This document shows, piece after piece, positions 17,009-25,275 of a DNA stretch of 64,000 nt; positions within the stretch are counted from its first letter, which is position 1, and the number at the start of each line of letters is the position of its first letter. Source of the stretch: Kitasatospora sp. MAP5-34. Its GTDB lineage: Bacteria; Actinomycetota; Actinomycetes; Streptomycetales; Streptomycetaceae. The translations under genes and the position numbers were made by a program. Location of the stretch: assembly GCF_029894335.1 (NCBI RefSeq), contig NZ_JARXZC010000014.1, positions 86,555-150,554 of the forward strand, in the 5' to 3' direction. The notes beneath the pieces are model-generated. The model was not told where the DNA came from. It did no database searches and saw nothing but the letters and a program-made list of their open reading frames with translations.

Positions 17009-20000
17009 CGGCGCCGGTGAGAGGTACTCAACTCCCGCCGGTGGCCGTGGTGGGCATGGCGGTGCTGCTGCCCGGGGCCCCGGACCTGGCGGCCTACTGG
17101 CGGAACCTGGTGGGCGGGTTCGACGCGATCACGGACGTCCCCGAGGGGCGCTGGGACGCGGACTACTACGACCCGCACGCCGCCTCCGGACCGGCCGCAC
17201 CCGACCGGCTCTACTGCCGGCGCGGTGGCTTCGTGGACGGGCTGGCCGAGGTGCAGCCGACCCGGTTCGGCATCATGCCGAGCTCGGTCCCGGCCACCGA
17301 GCCCGACCAGTTGATCGCGCTCCAGGTCGCCGCCGCCGCGATCGCGGACGCCGGCGGCCCGGACCGGCTGCCGGACCGTGACCGGGTCGGGGTGGTGCTG
17401 GGCCGGGGCGGGTACCTGACGCCGGGTCTGGTCCGGCTCGACCAGCGGGTGCGCAGCGCGCACCAGGTGGTACGCACTCTCGGGGAGCTGCTGCCGGATC
17501 TGACGGTAAGTCAGCTCGAAAAGGTGCGCGCGGCGTTCGCCGACCAACTCGGGCCGGACCGGCCGGAGTCGGCGATCGGCCTGGTGCCCAACCTGGCCGC
17601 CTCCCGGGTGGCCAACCGGCTGGACCTGCGTGGCCCCGCCTACACGGTGGACGCCGCCTGCGCGTCCTCGCTGGTCGCCGTCGACCAGGCGGTCGGCGAA
17701 CTGGCCACCGGCCGCTGCGACGTGGTGCTGGCCGGCGGGGTGCACCACTGCCACGACGTCACGTTGTGGAGCGTGTTCGCGCAGCTGCGGGCGCTCTCGC
17801 CGAGCCAGCGGATCCGCCCGTTCCACAAGGGTGCCGACGGGCTGCTGATCGGTGAGGGTACCGGCGTGGTGGTGCTCAAGCGGCTCGCCGACGCGGAACG
17901 CGACGGAGACCGGGTGTACGCGGTGATCCGTGGCACCGGCGTGGCCAGCGACGGGCGGACCGCCGGCCTGGCCAACCCCGACCCGGGCGGTCAGGCCCGG
18001 GCCGTCCGGGCGGCCTGGCGGGCGGCCGGGCTCGACCCGGCGGCGCCCGGCGCGCTCGGCCTGCTGGAGGCGCACGGCACGGCGACCCCGGCCGGTGATT
18101 CCGCCGAACTCGCCACCCTGGCCGAGGTGTTCGGGCCTTCCGCAGGCGGCGAGCGGGCGGTGCTGGGCTCGGTGAAGTCCATGATCGGGCACACCATGCC
18201 CGCCGCCGGCGTCGCCGGTCTGATCAAGGCGGCGCTGGCCGTGCACCACGGCGTGCTGCTGCCCACACTGCACTGCGACGACCCGCACCCGGCGCTCGCC
18301 GCCACCCGCTTCCGTACCATCGGCGCGGCCCAGCCCTGGGAGACCAGCCCTGACGGGCCGCCGCGCCGCGCTGCGGTCAACGCCTTCGGCTTCGGCGGCA
18401 TCAACGCCCATGTGGTGCTGGAACAGGCCCCAAGTGCTGTTCCTCGTAAGGCTGTTACGAGCGTCACCGAATCTGAGCGGGTGCTCCGGCTGGCCGCCGA
18501 CGGGCCCGAGCGGCTGGCCGAACTGCTGGCGGCCGACGACTCGGCACTGCTGGCCGCAGCAGCGGCCGAGCCCGGCGGCTCTGCGCCGCGCTGCCGGGTG
18601 GCGATCGCGGACCCGACGCCCAAGCGGCTCGCGCTGGCGCGCCGGGCGGTGTCCCGGGGGCGGGCCTGGCGGGGGCGGGGCGACGTGTGGTTCGCCCCCG
18701 AGCCGCTGCTCGGCCCGGGACCGGCCGGTGGCCGGGTCGCGTTCCTCTTCCCCGGCCTGGAGGGCGAGTTCACCCCTCGGGTGGACGAGGTCGCCGATCA
18801 CTTCGGCCTGCCGCGCCCGCTCCCGCCGGAGGCGGCGGCCGAGGTGGGCGACATCGGACGGCACGGCGTCGGCGTGGTCGCCGTCGGGCGGCTGCTCGAC
18901 ACCGCCCTGAGCCGGATCGGCATCCGGCCGGACGGCGTGGCCGGGCACAGCGTCGGCGAGTGGACCGCCATGATCGCGGGCGGGCTCTACGCCGGCGACT
19001 CGGTGGACGCCTTCCTGGAGTCCTTCGACCCGGACTCGCTGCTCGTCCCCGGGCTGGCCTTCGCCGCGCTCGGGGCGCCCGCCGACCGGGTGCTCGAAGC
19101 GCTCGCGACGGTCGACGGGATGTCCGAGGTCGTCCTGTCGCACGACAACGCACCGCAGCAGTCGATCGTCTGCGGTCCGCAGGGGCCGGTCGCGGAGTTG
19201 GTCCACTGGTTCCGCGCACGCGGCGTACTCGGCCAGGTGCTGCCGTTCCGGTCCGGCTTCCACACGCCGATGCTGGCCCCCTACCTCGACCCGATCCGGC
19301 GGGCCGCCGACCGCTTCGAGCTGCACCGGCCGACCGTGCCGGTCTGGTCCGGGACGACGGCCTCGCCGTTCCCGCCGGCCGAGGCGGCGGTGCGCGAGCT
19401 GTTCGTCCGGCACCTGCTGGAGCCGGTGCGGTTCCGGTCACTGGTCGAGGCGATGTACGCGGCGGGCTTCCGGGCGTTCGTCCAGGTGGGCACCGGGCAG
19501 CTGGCCTCGCTGGTGGGGGACACCCTGGGCGAACGGGCGCACCTGGCCGTCGCGGCGAACTCGCCGCACCGCGACGGGCTGGCGCAACTGCGCCGGGTGG
19601 CCGCCGCGCTCTGGGTGGACGGCGCCGAACCGGACGCCGCCGCCCTGCTGCCCGCCCCCGCTCGGGCCGCCACCGTTCAGGCCGCCCTCGCTCGCGCCAC
19701 TCGGAGTGAGCGCCCGCACCCGGCGGTACCGCTGGACCTCAGCGGGGCGCTCGTCTCGCTGGACCCGGCCGTGCTCGGCGCGCTCCGCGCCGACCTGGCC
19801 GTACCCGGCCCGCAGCAGGTGCCGGACCTCGCCGCGTTCGCCGACCGCTTCCCGGTGGCGGCCGAACTCGGTGCGCTGCTGCGTGACACCGAGCGCGTCG
19901 CCGCCGAACTGATCGGCGCGCGGCAGAAGTTGGCGGACGTCCCGGCGCAGCCCGCTCTCAACAGCAGGCTGCACGTCTCCCTCGACACCATGCCCTACCT

Positions 20001-21561
20001 CATCGACCACTGCTTCTTCCGGCAGCGCCCCGGCTGGCCCGACCCGACGGACCGCTGGCCCGTGGTCCCGGCCACCACGATCGTGCAGCACCTGATGGAC
20101 GCCGCCGAGCGGGCGGCCCCGGGCCAACTGGCCACCAGTGCAAGCGATCTGCGGTTCGGGCAGTGGGTTCCGGCCGCGACACCGCTGGACATCGAGATCA
20201 CCCTCGAACCGGCGGGCCCCGGAGGTCTCGCGGCCAGTTTCGGCGGGTTCGCGCGTGGCACAGTGGAGTTGGCGGATCGTCATGTCACTCCGCCTGCTCC
20301 GTGGCGGGTGGACGCGTCCGGTGAACGCACGCCGGAGCTGACGGCCGCCGGGCTCTACGACGAGCGGTGGATGTTCCACGGCCCGGCGTTCCAGGGCCTG
20401 ACCGAGCTGACCGCGCTCGGGGACGCACACGTACGCGGCGTGATCACCGCACCGGCCGCTCCCGGGGCGCTGCTGGACAACGTCGGCCAGCTGCTCGGCT
20501 ACTGGATCATGGCGACCCGCACCGACCGCACCGTCGTCTTCCCGGTGGGCCTCCGGCAGCTGCGCTTCTACGGCCCGCCACCGCGACCGGGCACCGAACT
20601 CAACTGCCACATCCGTATCACCAGCCTCACCGACGCCACCCTCGAAGCCGACGTCCAGCTGCTGTCCGGCGGCGCGGTCTGGGCGGAGGTCCACGGTTGG
20701 CAGGACCGCCGCTTCGACAGCCACCCCGAGACCCGGCCGGTCGAACGATTCGTCGAGCGCAACACCCTCTCCACCCCCGAGCCGGGTGGCTGGGTGCTGC
20801 TGCACGAGCGTTGGCCCGACCTCGCCTCCCGTGACCTGATCATGCGAAACCACCTGGGCGCCGCCGAGCGGGCCCGGTACGAGCAGCAGTCGCCGCGCGG
20901 ACGCCGGGCCTGGCTGCTGGGACGGATCGCGGCGAAGGACGCGGTCCGGCGGTGGCTCTGGGAGCAGGGCGAGGCGGCGGTGTTCCCCGCCGAGATCGAG
21001 GTACGCAACGACCCTCCCCCAGCCTCCGGCCGGGGGTATCCCCATGGCCGCCCCCGGGTGGTCGGGGTGCACGGCCGGACGTTGCCGGAGCTGGACGTCT
21101 CGCTCGCCCACCGGCCCGAGCTGGCCGTGGCGCTGGTCCGGCCGTCCCGCCCCGGCGGCGGGCCCGGTGTGGGCATCGACCTGGAGGAGGTCACCGATCG
21201 CCCGGCCGAGACCCTGTCGGTCGCGCTCGGCCCGGCGGAGCTGGAACTGCTGGCGGCCTGCCGGGCGGCCCACGGCGGCTCGCAGGCGCTCTGGTTCACC
21301 CGGTTCTGGACGGCGAAGGAGGCGGCGGCCAAGAGCGAGGGCACCGGACTCCAGGGACGGCCGCGCGACTTCACCGTGATCGCGGCCGATCCGTCCACCC
21401 TGCGGGTGACGGTCGGCCGGCGCACCCACCACCTGCGCTGCGCACAGGTCGCCGGCCCGCCCGGCCGGCCGGAGCGCAGCTACGTCGTGGCCTGGACCAC
21501 GGGGGAAGACCGTAGTGACGCCAGCAGCAACGACAGCCACGAGAGGACAGCCCCGAAGTGA
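17005..21561 (+). CDS. PUFA-synthase-like type I PKS 2: KS-AT-DH-PPTase
   Basis: A 1518-residue partner of PKS1. The KS (about 10-440) keeps Cys219 in VDAACASS, EAHGTATPAGD and KSMIGHTMPAAG, so it is not a chain-length-factor-like inactive KS. The AT (about 560-870) has Ser649 in GHSVGEW and SGFHTPML. A double-hotdog dehydratase (about 985-1250) has His1002 in YLIDHCFF and an Asp in LLDNVGQLLGYW. The C terminus (about 1380-1500) is a phosphopantetheinyl transferase with GIDLEEV and WTAKEAAAKSEGTG, which would activate the ACPs of the cluster. A C-terminal PPTase is known in some PUFA-type and enediyne PKSs. GTG 17005 overlaps the PKS1 stop (GTGA). It has no KR, ER or ACP of its own and must work with PKS1 and the free ACP. 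Confidence 0.9.
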   Translation: MTAPVRGTQLPPVAVVGMAVLLPGAPDLAAYWRNLVGGFDAITDVPEGRWDADYYDPHAASGPAAPDRLYCRRGGFVDGLAEVQPTRFGIMPSSVPATEPDQLIALQVAAAAIADAGGPDRLPDRDRVGVVLGRGGYLTPGLVRLDQRVRSAHQVVRTLGELLPDLTVSQLEKVRAAFADQLGPDRPESAIGLVPNLAASRVANRLDLRGPAYTVDAACASSLVAVDQAVGELATGRCDVVLAGGVHHCHDVTLWSVFAQLRALSPSQRIRPFHKGADGLLIGEGTGVVVLKRLADAERDGDRVYAVIRGTGVASDGRTAGLANPDPGGQARAVRAAWRAAGLDPAAPGALGLLEAHGTATPAGDSAELATLAEVFGPSAGGERAVLGSVKSMIGHTMPAAGVAGLIKAALAVHHGVLLPTLHCDDPHPALAATRFRTIGAAQPWETSPDGPPRRAAVNAFGFGGINAHVVLEQAPSAVPRKAVTSVTESERVLRLAADGPERLAELLAADDSALLAAAAAEPGGSAPRCRVAIADPTPKRLALARRAVSRGRAWRGRGDVWFAPEPLLGPGPAGGRVAFLFPGLEGEFTPRVDEVADHFGLPRPLPPEAAAEVGDIGRHGVGVVAVGRLLDTALSRIGIRPDGVAGHSVGEWTAMIAGGLYAGDSVDAFLESFDPDSLLVPGLAFAALGAPADRVLEALATVDGMSEVVLSHDNAPQQSIVCGPQGPVAELVHWFRARGVLGQVLPFRSGFHTPMLAPYLDPIRRAADRFELHRPTVPVWSGTTASPFPPAEAAVRELFVRHLLEPVRFRSLVEAMYAAGFRAFVQVGTGQLASLVGDTLGERAHLAVAANSPHRDGLAQLRRVAAALWVDGAEPDAAALLPAPARAATVQAALARATRSERPHPAVPLDLSGALVSLDPAVLGALRADLAVPGPQQVPDLAAFADRFPVAAELGALLRDTERVAAELIGARQKLADVPAQPALNSRLHVSLDTMPYLIDHCFFRQRPGWPDPTDRWPVVPATTIVQHLMDAAERAAPGQLATSASDLRFGQWVPAATPLDIEITLEPAGPGGLAASFGGFARGTVELADRHVTPPAPWRVDASGERTPELTAAGLYDERWMFHGPAFQGLTELTALGDAHVRGVITAPAAPGALLDNVGQLLGYWIMATRTDRTVVFPVGLRQLRFYGPPPRPGTELNCHIRITSLTDATLEADVQLLSGGAVWAEVHGWQDRRFDSHPETRPVERFVERNTLSTPEPGGWVLLHERWPDLASRDLIMRNHLGAAERARYEQQSPRGRRAWLLGRIAAKDAVRRWLWEQGEAAVFPAEIEVRNDPPPASGRGYPHGRPRVVGVHGRTLPELDVSLAHRPELAVALVRPSRPGGGPGVGIDLEEVTDRPAETLSVALGPAELELLAACRAAHGGSQALWFTRFWTAKEAAAKSEGTGLQGRPRDFTVIAADPSTLRVTVGRRTHHLRCAQVAGPPGRPERSYVVAWTTGEDRSDASSNDSHERTAPK

Positions 21562-21896
21562 CCATCAGCGAGCAGACCGTAGACCTGCAACCGCCCACCG
21601 AGCAGGAGGTCCTCACCGAGATCACCGCCATGCTGGCCACCGTGCTGGAGGAGTACGGCCTCGACGACGCCGAGGCCGCCGCCGAGGTCACCATGGAGTC
21701 CCGGTTCACCGAGGATCTCGAACTGGAGAGCATCGACCTGGTCACCCTGGCCGGGCAGCTCCGGGAGCGCTGGGGCGACCGGATCAACTTCGCCGAGTTC
21801 ATCGCGGGCATGGAGCTCGACGAGATCATCGGCCTGACGGTCGGCCGGCTGGTCCGCCATGTGGTGGACCGGCTGCAGACCGCCGGGCGGAGCTGA
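21558..21896 (+). CDS. Free-standing acyl carrier protein
   Basis: A 112-residue carrier protein. The helix-2 motif FTEDLELESIDLVTLAGQL holds the attachment Ser58. The protein is longer than a housekeeping ACP (about 80 residues) because of extra residues before helix 1 and a 40-residue C-terminal extension. GTG 21558 overlaps the PKS2 stop by GTGA. It is probably modified by the PKS2 PPTase domain and may be a loading carrier or may hold the finished chain for transfer (inference). The hydrolase starts one base after its stop. Confidence 0.88.
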   Translation: MTISEQTVDLQPPTEQEVLTEITAMLATVLEEYGLDDAEAAAEVTMESRFTEDLELESIDLVTLAGQLRERWGDRINFAEFIAGMELDEIIGLTVGRLVRHVVDRLQTAGRS

Positions 21897-21897
21897 G

Positions 21898-22758
21898 ATG
21901 GCCTTCCTCGACCTCGACGGGCTCCGCTGCCACGTGCAGCGGCTCGCCCCGCAGGACGGCCGGCCGCCCGCCGCGACCGTCGTCCTGCTGCACGGGCTGC
22001 TCACCGACAGCCTCGCCAGTTACTACTTCACCCTGGCCCCCGCGCTGGCCGCCGCCGGGCTGGACGTGCTGATGTACGACCATCGCGGGCACGGGCGCTC
22101 CGGCCGGCCGCCGACCGGCTACCGCCTGGAGCACTTCGTCGACGACCTGGAGGCCGTGCTGGACCGGCTCGAGGTGACCGGTCCGGTCCAGTTGGTCGGC
22201 AACTCCTTCGGCGGCACGGTGGCTTTCAGCCTCGCCGCCAGGCGTCCGGAGCAGGTCGCGGGCATCCTGGCCATCGAGTCCGAGCCGGCCTCCCGCGCCT
22301 GGGCGGTCAAACTGGACGGCATCCTGCGGCAGGCCGAACGGCACCTGGTGGAGGAGGAGACGCTCGCCTGGGTCGCCGAGCAGCGCGGCTCGCACACCGC
22401 CAGGCTGGCCCGCTCGGCCGGTGCGCTGCTGGCCGGCACCTCGCTGGCCCGGGACATCCCGGCCAGCCTGCTGCCCGCCGAGGCGGAGCTGCGTTCGATC
22501 CGCTGCCCGGTGCTGGCCGTGTACGGCACGGAGTCCGATCTCGCCTGCCAGGCAGCCTGGTTGGACGGACTGCTGGCCGACTGCCGGAGCACGTTCGTCC
22601 CCGGACAGGAACACTCCGTCCTGATCGAGGCCCCCGAGGTGGTGCGCGAACTCACCCTGTCCTGGCTGCGCGAGCATGGCGCGGACCTGCGCGACGGTGT
22701 CCTGCGCGACGGTGCCGTGCGCGACGGTGTCCTGACCGGGCGGGGGAGTGGCCGGTGA
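21898..22758 (+). CDS. Alpha/beta-hydrolase
   Basis: A 286-residue alpha/beta-hydrolase with oxyanion segment LLHGLLTDS, MYDHRGHGRSGRP, nucleophile Ser103 in GNSFGG and a late His in PGQEHSVL. In this operon it is a good candidate for chain release from the ACP or for editing (inference). The C terminus carries an RDGVLRDGAVRDGVL repeat made by direct copies of a CTGCGCGACGGTGTC-like unit, which extends the protein past the fold. ATG 21898 follows the ACP stop at once, and the stop overlaps the glycosyltransferase GTG by GTGA. Confidence 0.83.
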   Translation: MAFLDLDGLRCHVQRLAPQDGRPPAATVVLLHGLLTDSLASYYFTLAPALAAAGLDVLMYDHRGHGRSGRPPTGYRLEHFVDDLEAVLDRLEVTGPVQLVGNSFGGTVAFSLAARRPEQVAGILAIESEPASRAWAVKLDGILRQAERHLVEEETLAWVAEQRGSHTARLARSAGALLAGTSLARDIPASLLPAEAELRSIRCPVLAVYGTESDLACQAAWLDGLLADCRSTFVPGQEHSVLIEAPEVVRELTLSWLREHGADLRDGVLRDGAVRDGVLTGRGSGR

Positions 22759-24020
22759 CCAGGTACCTGTTCGTCGTCCCGCCGCTGGTCGGCCACCTCA
22801 ACCCGGCCGTGGCGGTCGCCGCCGAGCTGGCCGCTCGCGGGCACGCGGTCGCCTGGGCGGGCCTGCCGGAGCTGGTCGGCTCGCTCGCCGGACCGGACGC
22901 CGAGGTCTTCGCGTGCGACGTCCCGGGCGCAGGCGCAGGCAGCACGGCGGAGCGGCCGCCCGAGCTGCGCGGACCCGGAGCGCTGAAGTTCCTCTGGGAG
23001 GACTTCCTGATCCCGCTCGCCGAGGCGATGGCCCCCGGAGTGGAGGCGGCGGTGGCCCGCTTCCGCCCCGACGTCCTGGTGGTGGACCAACAGGCCGTCG
23101 CCGGTGCGCTGGTGGCCGAGCGCCTCGGCCTGCCGTGGGCCACCTCCGCGACGACCTCGGCGGAGTTCACCGGCGCGCTGGACGGCATGCCGCTGGTGGA
23201 CGCCTGGATCTCCGGCCTGCTCACCGAGCTGCGCAAGCGCATCGGCGACCCGGCGGCCGGCACCGATCCGCGCTTCTCCCCGCACCTGATCCTCGCCTTC
23301 ACCACCCCGGAGCTGGCCGGACCGCTGGCGCCTGCACCGCTGGCGCCTGGATCGGTGGCGCCTGGATCGGTGGCGCCTGGATCGGTGGCGCCTGGATCGG
23401 TGGCGCCTGGACCGGCGGCGGCGCCGGGCGGCCCGATCCGTTTCGTCGGCCCGGCGATGACGGTACGTCCCACCCAGCCGTCCTTCCCGTGGGAGTGGCT
23501 GGACCCGGACCGGGCTACGGTGCTGGTCACCCTCGGTACGGCCAACACCGACGCGAGTGCGGCATTTCTGACAGTCTGTCAGGACGTGCTGCGAGCCCGG
23601 TCCGGACGACTTCAGGCCGTGATCGCCGACCCCGGCGGGGTCCTGGGCACGCCCGAGCCCGATCCCGACGTGCTGGTGCTGCCCGCTGTGCCGCAGTTGC
23701 AACTGCTGGCCCGCGTCGCCGCCGTGGTCTGCCACGCCGGCCACAACACGGTCTGCGAGGCCCTGTGGCACGGTGTGCCGCTGGTGGTGGCCCCGATCCG
23801 GGACGACCAGCCGGTGGTGGCGGGCCAGGTGGTGGCCGCCGGTGCGGGCGTCCGGGTCCGCTTCGGCCGGACGGGCGCGGCCCGCCTCGGCCAGGCCGTG
23901 GACGCGATCCTCGACGATCCCGCCCACCGGGACGGGGCGCGCCACGTCGGCGCCTCCTTCCGGGCGGCGGGCGGCGCGGCCCGCGCCGCCGCCCACCTCG
24001 AAGAGCTGGGGGAGCTGTGA
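22755..24020 (+). CDS. Family 1 (MGT/UGT-type) glycosyltransferase
   Basis: A 421-residue GT-B glycosyltransferase. The N-terminal domain starts YLFVVPPLVGHLNPAVAVAAELAARGHAV. The C-terminal donor site reads VVCHAGHNTVCEALWHGVPLVVAPIRDDQPVVA, the pattern of actinomycete macrolide and aglycone glycosyltransferases that use nucleotide sugars. It probably glycosylates the lipid or polyketide made by PKS1/PKS2; no sugar-biosynthesis genes are nearby, so a common UDP-sugar is likely. Between the two domains lies an APGSV pentapeptide repeat coded by 15-base DNA repeats (23326-23415), forming a Pro/Ala-rich linker. GTG 22755 overlaps the hydrolase stop (GTGA), and the stop overlaps the methyltransferase ATG (TGATG). 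Confidence 0.87.
   Translation: MTRYLFVVPPLVGHLNPAVAVAAELAARGHAVAWAGLPELVGSLAGPDAEVFACDVPGAGAGSTAERPPELRGPGALKFLWEDFLIPLAEAMAPGVEAAVARFRPDVLVVDQQAVAGALVAERLGLPWATSATTSAEFTGALDGMPLVDAWISGLLTELRKRIGDPAAGTDPRFSPHLILAFTTPELAGPLAPAPLAPGSVAPGSVAPGSVAPGSVAPGPAAAPGGPIRFVGPAMTVRPTQPSFPWEWLDPDRATVLVTLGTANTDASAAFLTVCQDVLRARSGRLQAVIADPGGVLGTPEPDPDVLVLPAVPQLQLLARVAAVVCHAGHNTVCEALWHGVPLVVAPIRDDQPVVAGQVVAAGAGVRVRFGRTGAARLGQAVDAILDDPAHRDGARHVGASFRAAGGAARAAAHLEELGEL
23326..23415 (+). repeat. 15-base tandem repeat inside the glycosyltransferase
   Basis: Four exact copies of TGGCGCCTGGATCGG begin at 23341, 23356, 23371 and 23386. They are flanked by diverged copies at 23326 and 23401. Because the unit is a multiple of three it codes APGSV repeats without shifting the frame, so copy number can change freely. 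Confidence 0.9.
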
Positions 24021-25114
24021 TGACCACGACCGAAGCCGGTCCGGACGACGGCGAGGCGGCGGTCCGGGCCCGGCAGGTCGCCGCTCTCCGGCCCGCTTAC
24101 CGGGCCGAACTGGCCGACGGCACCGCCCGGTTCTTCGAACCGCGCCGCGCCGCCTGCCCGTGGTGCGGCTCCGGCCGCCTGCGGACCAGGCTGCGCACCA
24201 CCGACCTGCTGCAGCACAAGCCGGGCGGGTTCGTCCTGGACGAGTGCGAGGGTTGTGCGCACGTCTTCCAGAATCCCCGACTGACCGGCCCGGGGCTGGA
24301 GTTCTACTACCGCGACTTCTACGACGGGCTCGGCGAACAGCGGCTCGGCGGAGTCTTCGGGTCCCGCGTCGGGGCCTATCGCAGCCGCGCCCGCTCGGTG
24401 GCCCCCTTCGAGGACGCGCCGGGCAGCTGGCTGGACGTCGGCACCGGGCACGGCCACTTCTGCGAGACCGCCCGCGAGGTCTTCCCCGGCACGTCCTTCG
24501 ACGGACTGGACCTCAGCGAGGGCGCCGAGCTGGCCGAGCAGCACGGCCGGCTGGCCCGTGGCTTCCGCGGCTCCTTCCCCGAACTCGCGCCTGGGCTGGC
24601 CGGACAGTACGACGTGGTGAGCATGTTCCACTACCTGGAGCACAGCACCGACCCGGCCCGTGAACTGACCGCCGCGCGCGAGGCGCTGCGGCCCGGCGGT
24701 CTGCTGCTGATCGAGGTCCCCGACCCGCAGAGCCGCTTCGCCCGCCTGCTGGGGCGCTGGTGGCTGCCCTGGCTGCAGCCGCAGCACCTCAACCTGATGC
24801 CGACGGCCAACCTGCGCCGGAGGCTGTCCGAACTGGGCTTCACCGTCGTCCTGGAGCAGCACGGCGAGCCGCACGACCCGGTGGACCTGCTCGCGGCCTG
24901 CTGGCTGCTGCTGGACGCGATCGCGCCACGCGAGGACCTGCCATGGCTGCCGGGCGAACCGCCCGGGCGCCTGCGGCGTGCGCTGCGCGGCGCGGTCTTC
25001 CTTGCGGGCGCCCCCCTGCTGCTGCTCGCAACCGTGCTCGACCGCCTGATCGCCACCTTTGCCGGCCGCGCGGGCCTGTCCAACGCCTACCGCCTGCTCG
25101 CCCGAAGCGACTGA
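24020..25114 (+). CDS. SAM-dependent methyltransferase with N-terminal zinc-ribbon-like motif
   Basis: A 364-residue class I methyltransferase. The SAM-binding loop is WLDVGTGHGHFCETA, followed by FDGLDLS and the DVVSMFHYLEHSTDP motif. The N-terminal part has two Cys pairs (CPWCGSG and CEGCAHV) that look like a zinc ribbon, as in the Methyltransf_13/14-like architecture of sugar and lipid C-methyltransferases. The C terminus has a hydrophobic helix (GAVFLAGAPLLLLATVLDRL) that may bind membrane or lipid substrate. It is the last gene of the six-gene PKS operon, starting at ATG 24020 inside the glycosyltransferase stop. The methyl acceptor, either the sugar or the lipid, cannot be decided. Confidence 0.83.
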   Translation: MTTTEAGPDDGEAAVRARQVAALRPAYRAELADGTARFFEPRRAACPWCGSGRLRTRLRTTDLLQHKPGGFVLDECEGCAHVFQNPRLTGPGLEFYYRDFYDGLGEQRLGGVFGSRVGAYRSRARSVAPFEDAPGSWLDVGTGHGHFCETAREVFPGTSFDGLDLSEGAELAEQHGRLARGFRGSFPELAPGLAGQYDVVSMFHYLEHSTDPARELTAAREALRPGGLLLIEVPDPQSRFARLLGRWWLPWLQPQHLNLMPTANLRRRLSELGFTVVLEQHGEPHDPVDLLAACWLLLDAIAPREDLPWLPGEPPGRLRRALRGAVFLAGAPLLLLATVLDRLIATFAGRAGLSNAYRLLARSD

Positions 25115-25262
25115 TCCGCCGTACGGGCCGCCCGCACCGCCCGCTCGGGTGCGGGCAGCCCGGTAGCGCAGCGGGAAGCCGCAGCTGGGGCGCGGCTCGG
25201 GTGTTCCGGCCCGCTCGGTGCCGGATTCCCCGGACCGGGGCCGCAGCGTCCGTCGGTACGTC

Positions 25263-25268
25263 TACGCT
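25263..25268 (+). promoter_or_regulatory. Candidate -10 box for a leaderless Wadjet transcript
   Basis: TACGCT at 25263-25268 matches TAnnnT and ends 7 bases before the jetA ATG at 25276. No Shine-Dalgarno is visible in between. This spacing is typical of leaderless actinobacterial transcripts. No good -35 is seen. The gap from the methyltransferase stop (25115-25275) holds nothing else apart from a short CCCCGGACCGGGG dyad near 25229. Confidence 0.35.
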
Positions 25269-25275
25269 CACTCGC

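Noticed and set aside
10139..21561. Enediyne-type PKS
   Set aside because: The carrier motif and C-terminal PPTase are shared, but the synthase is split, has fused NPD reductases and a second KS-AT, and none of the other enediyne cassette genes (such as the hotdog thioesterase) is present.
23326..23415. CRISPR-like array
   Set aside because: The 15-base units are directly adjacent without spacers and lie in frame inside a glycosyltransferase.
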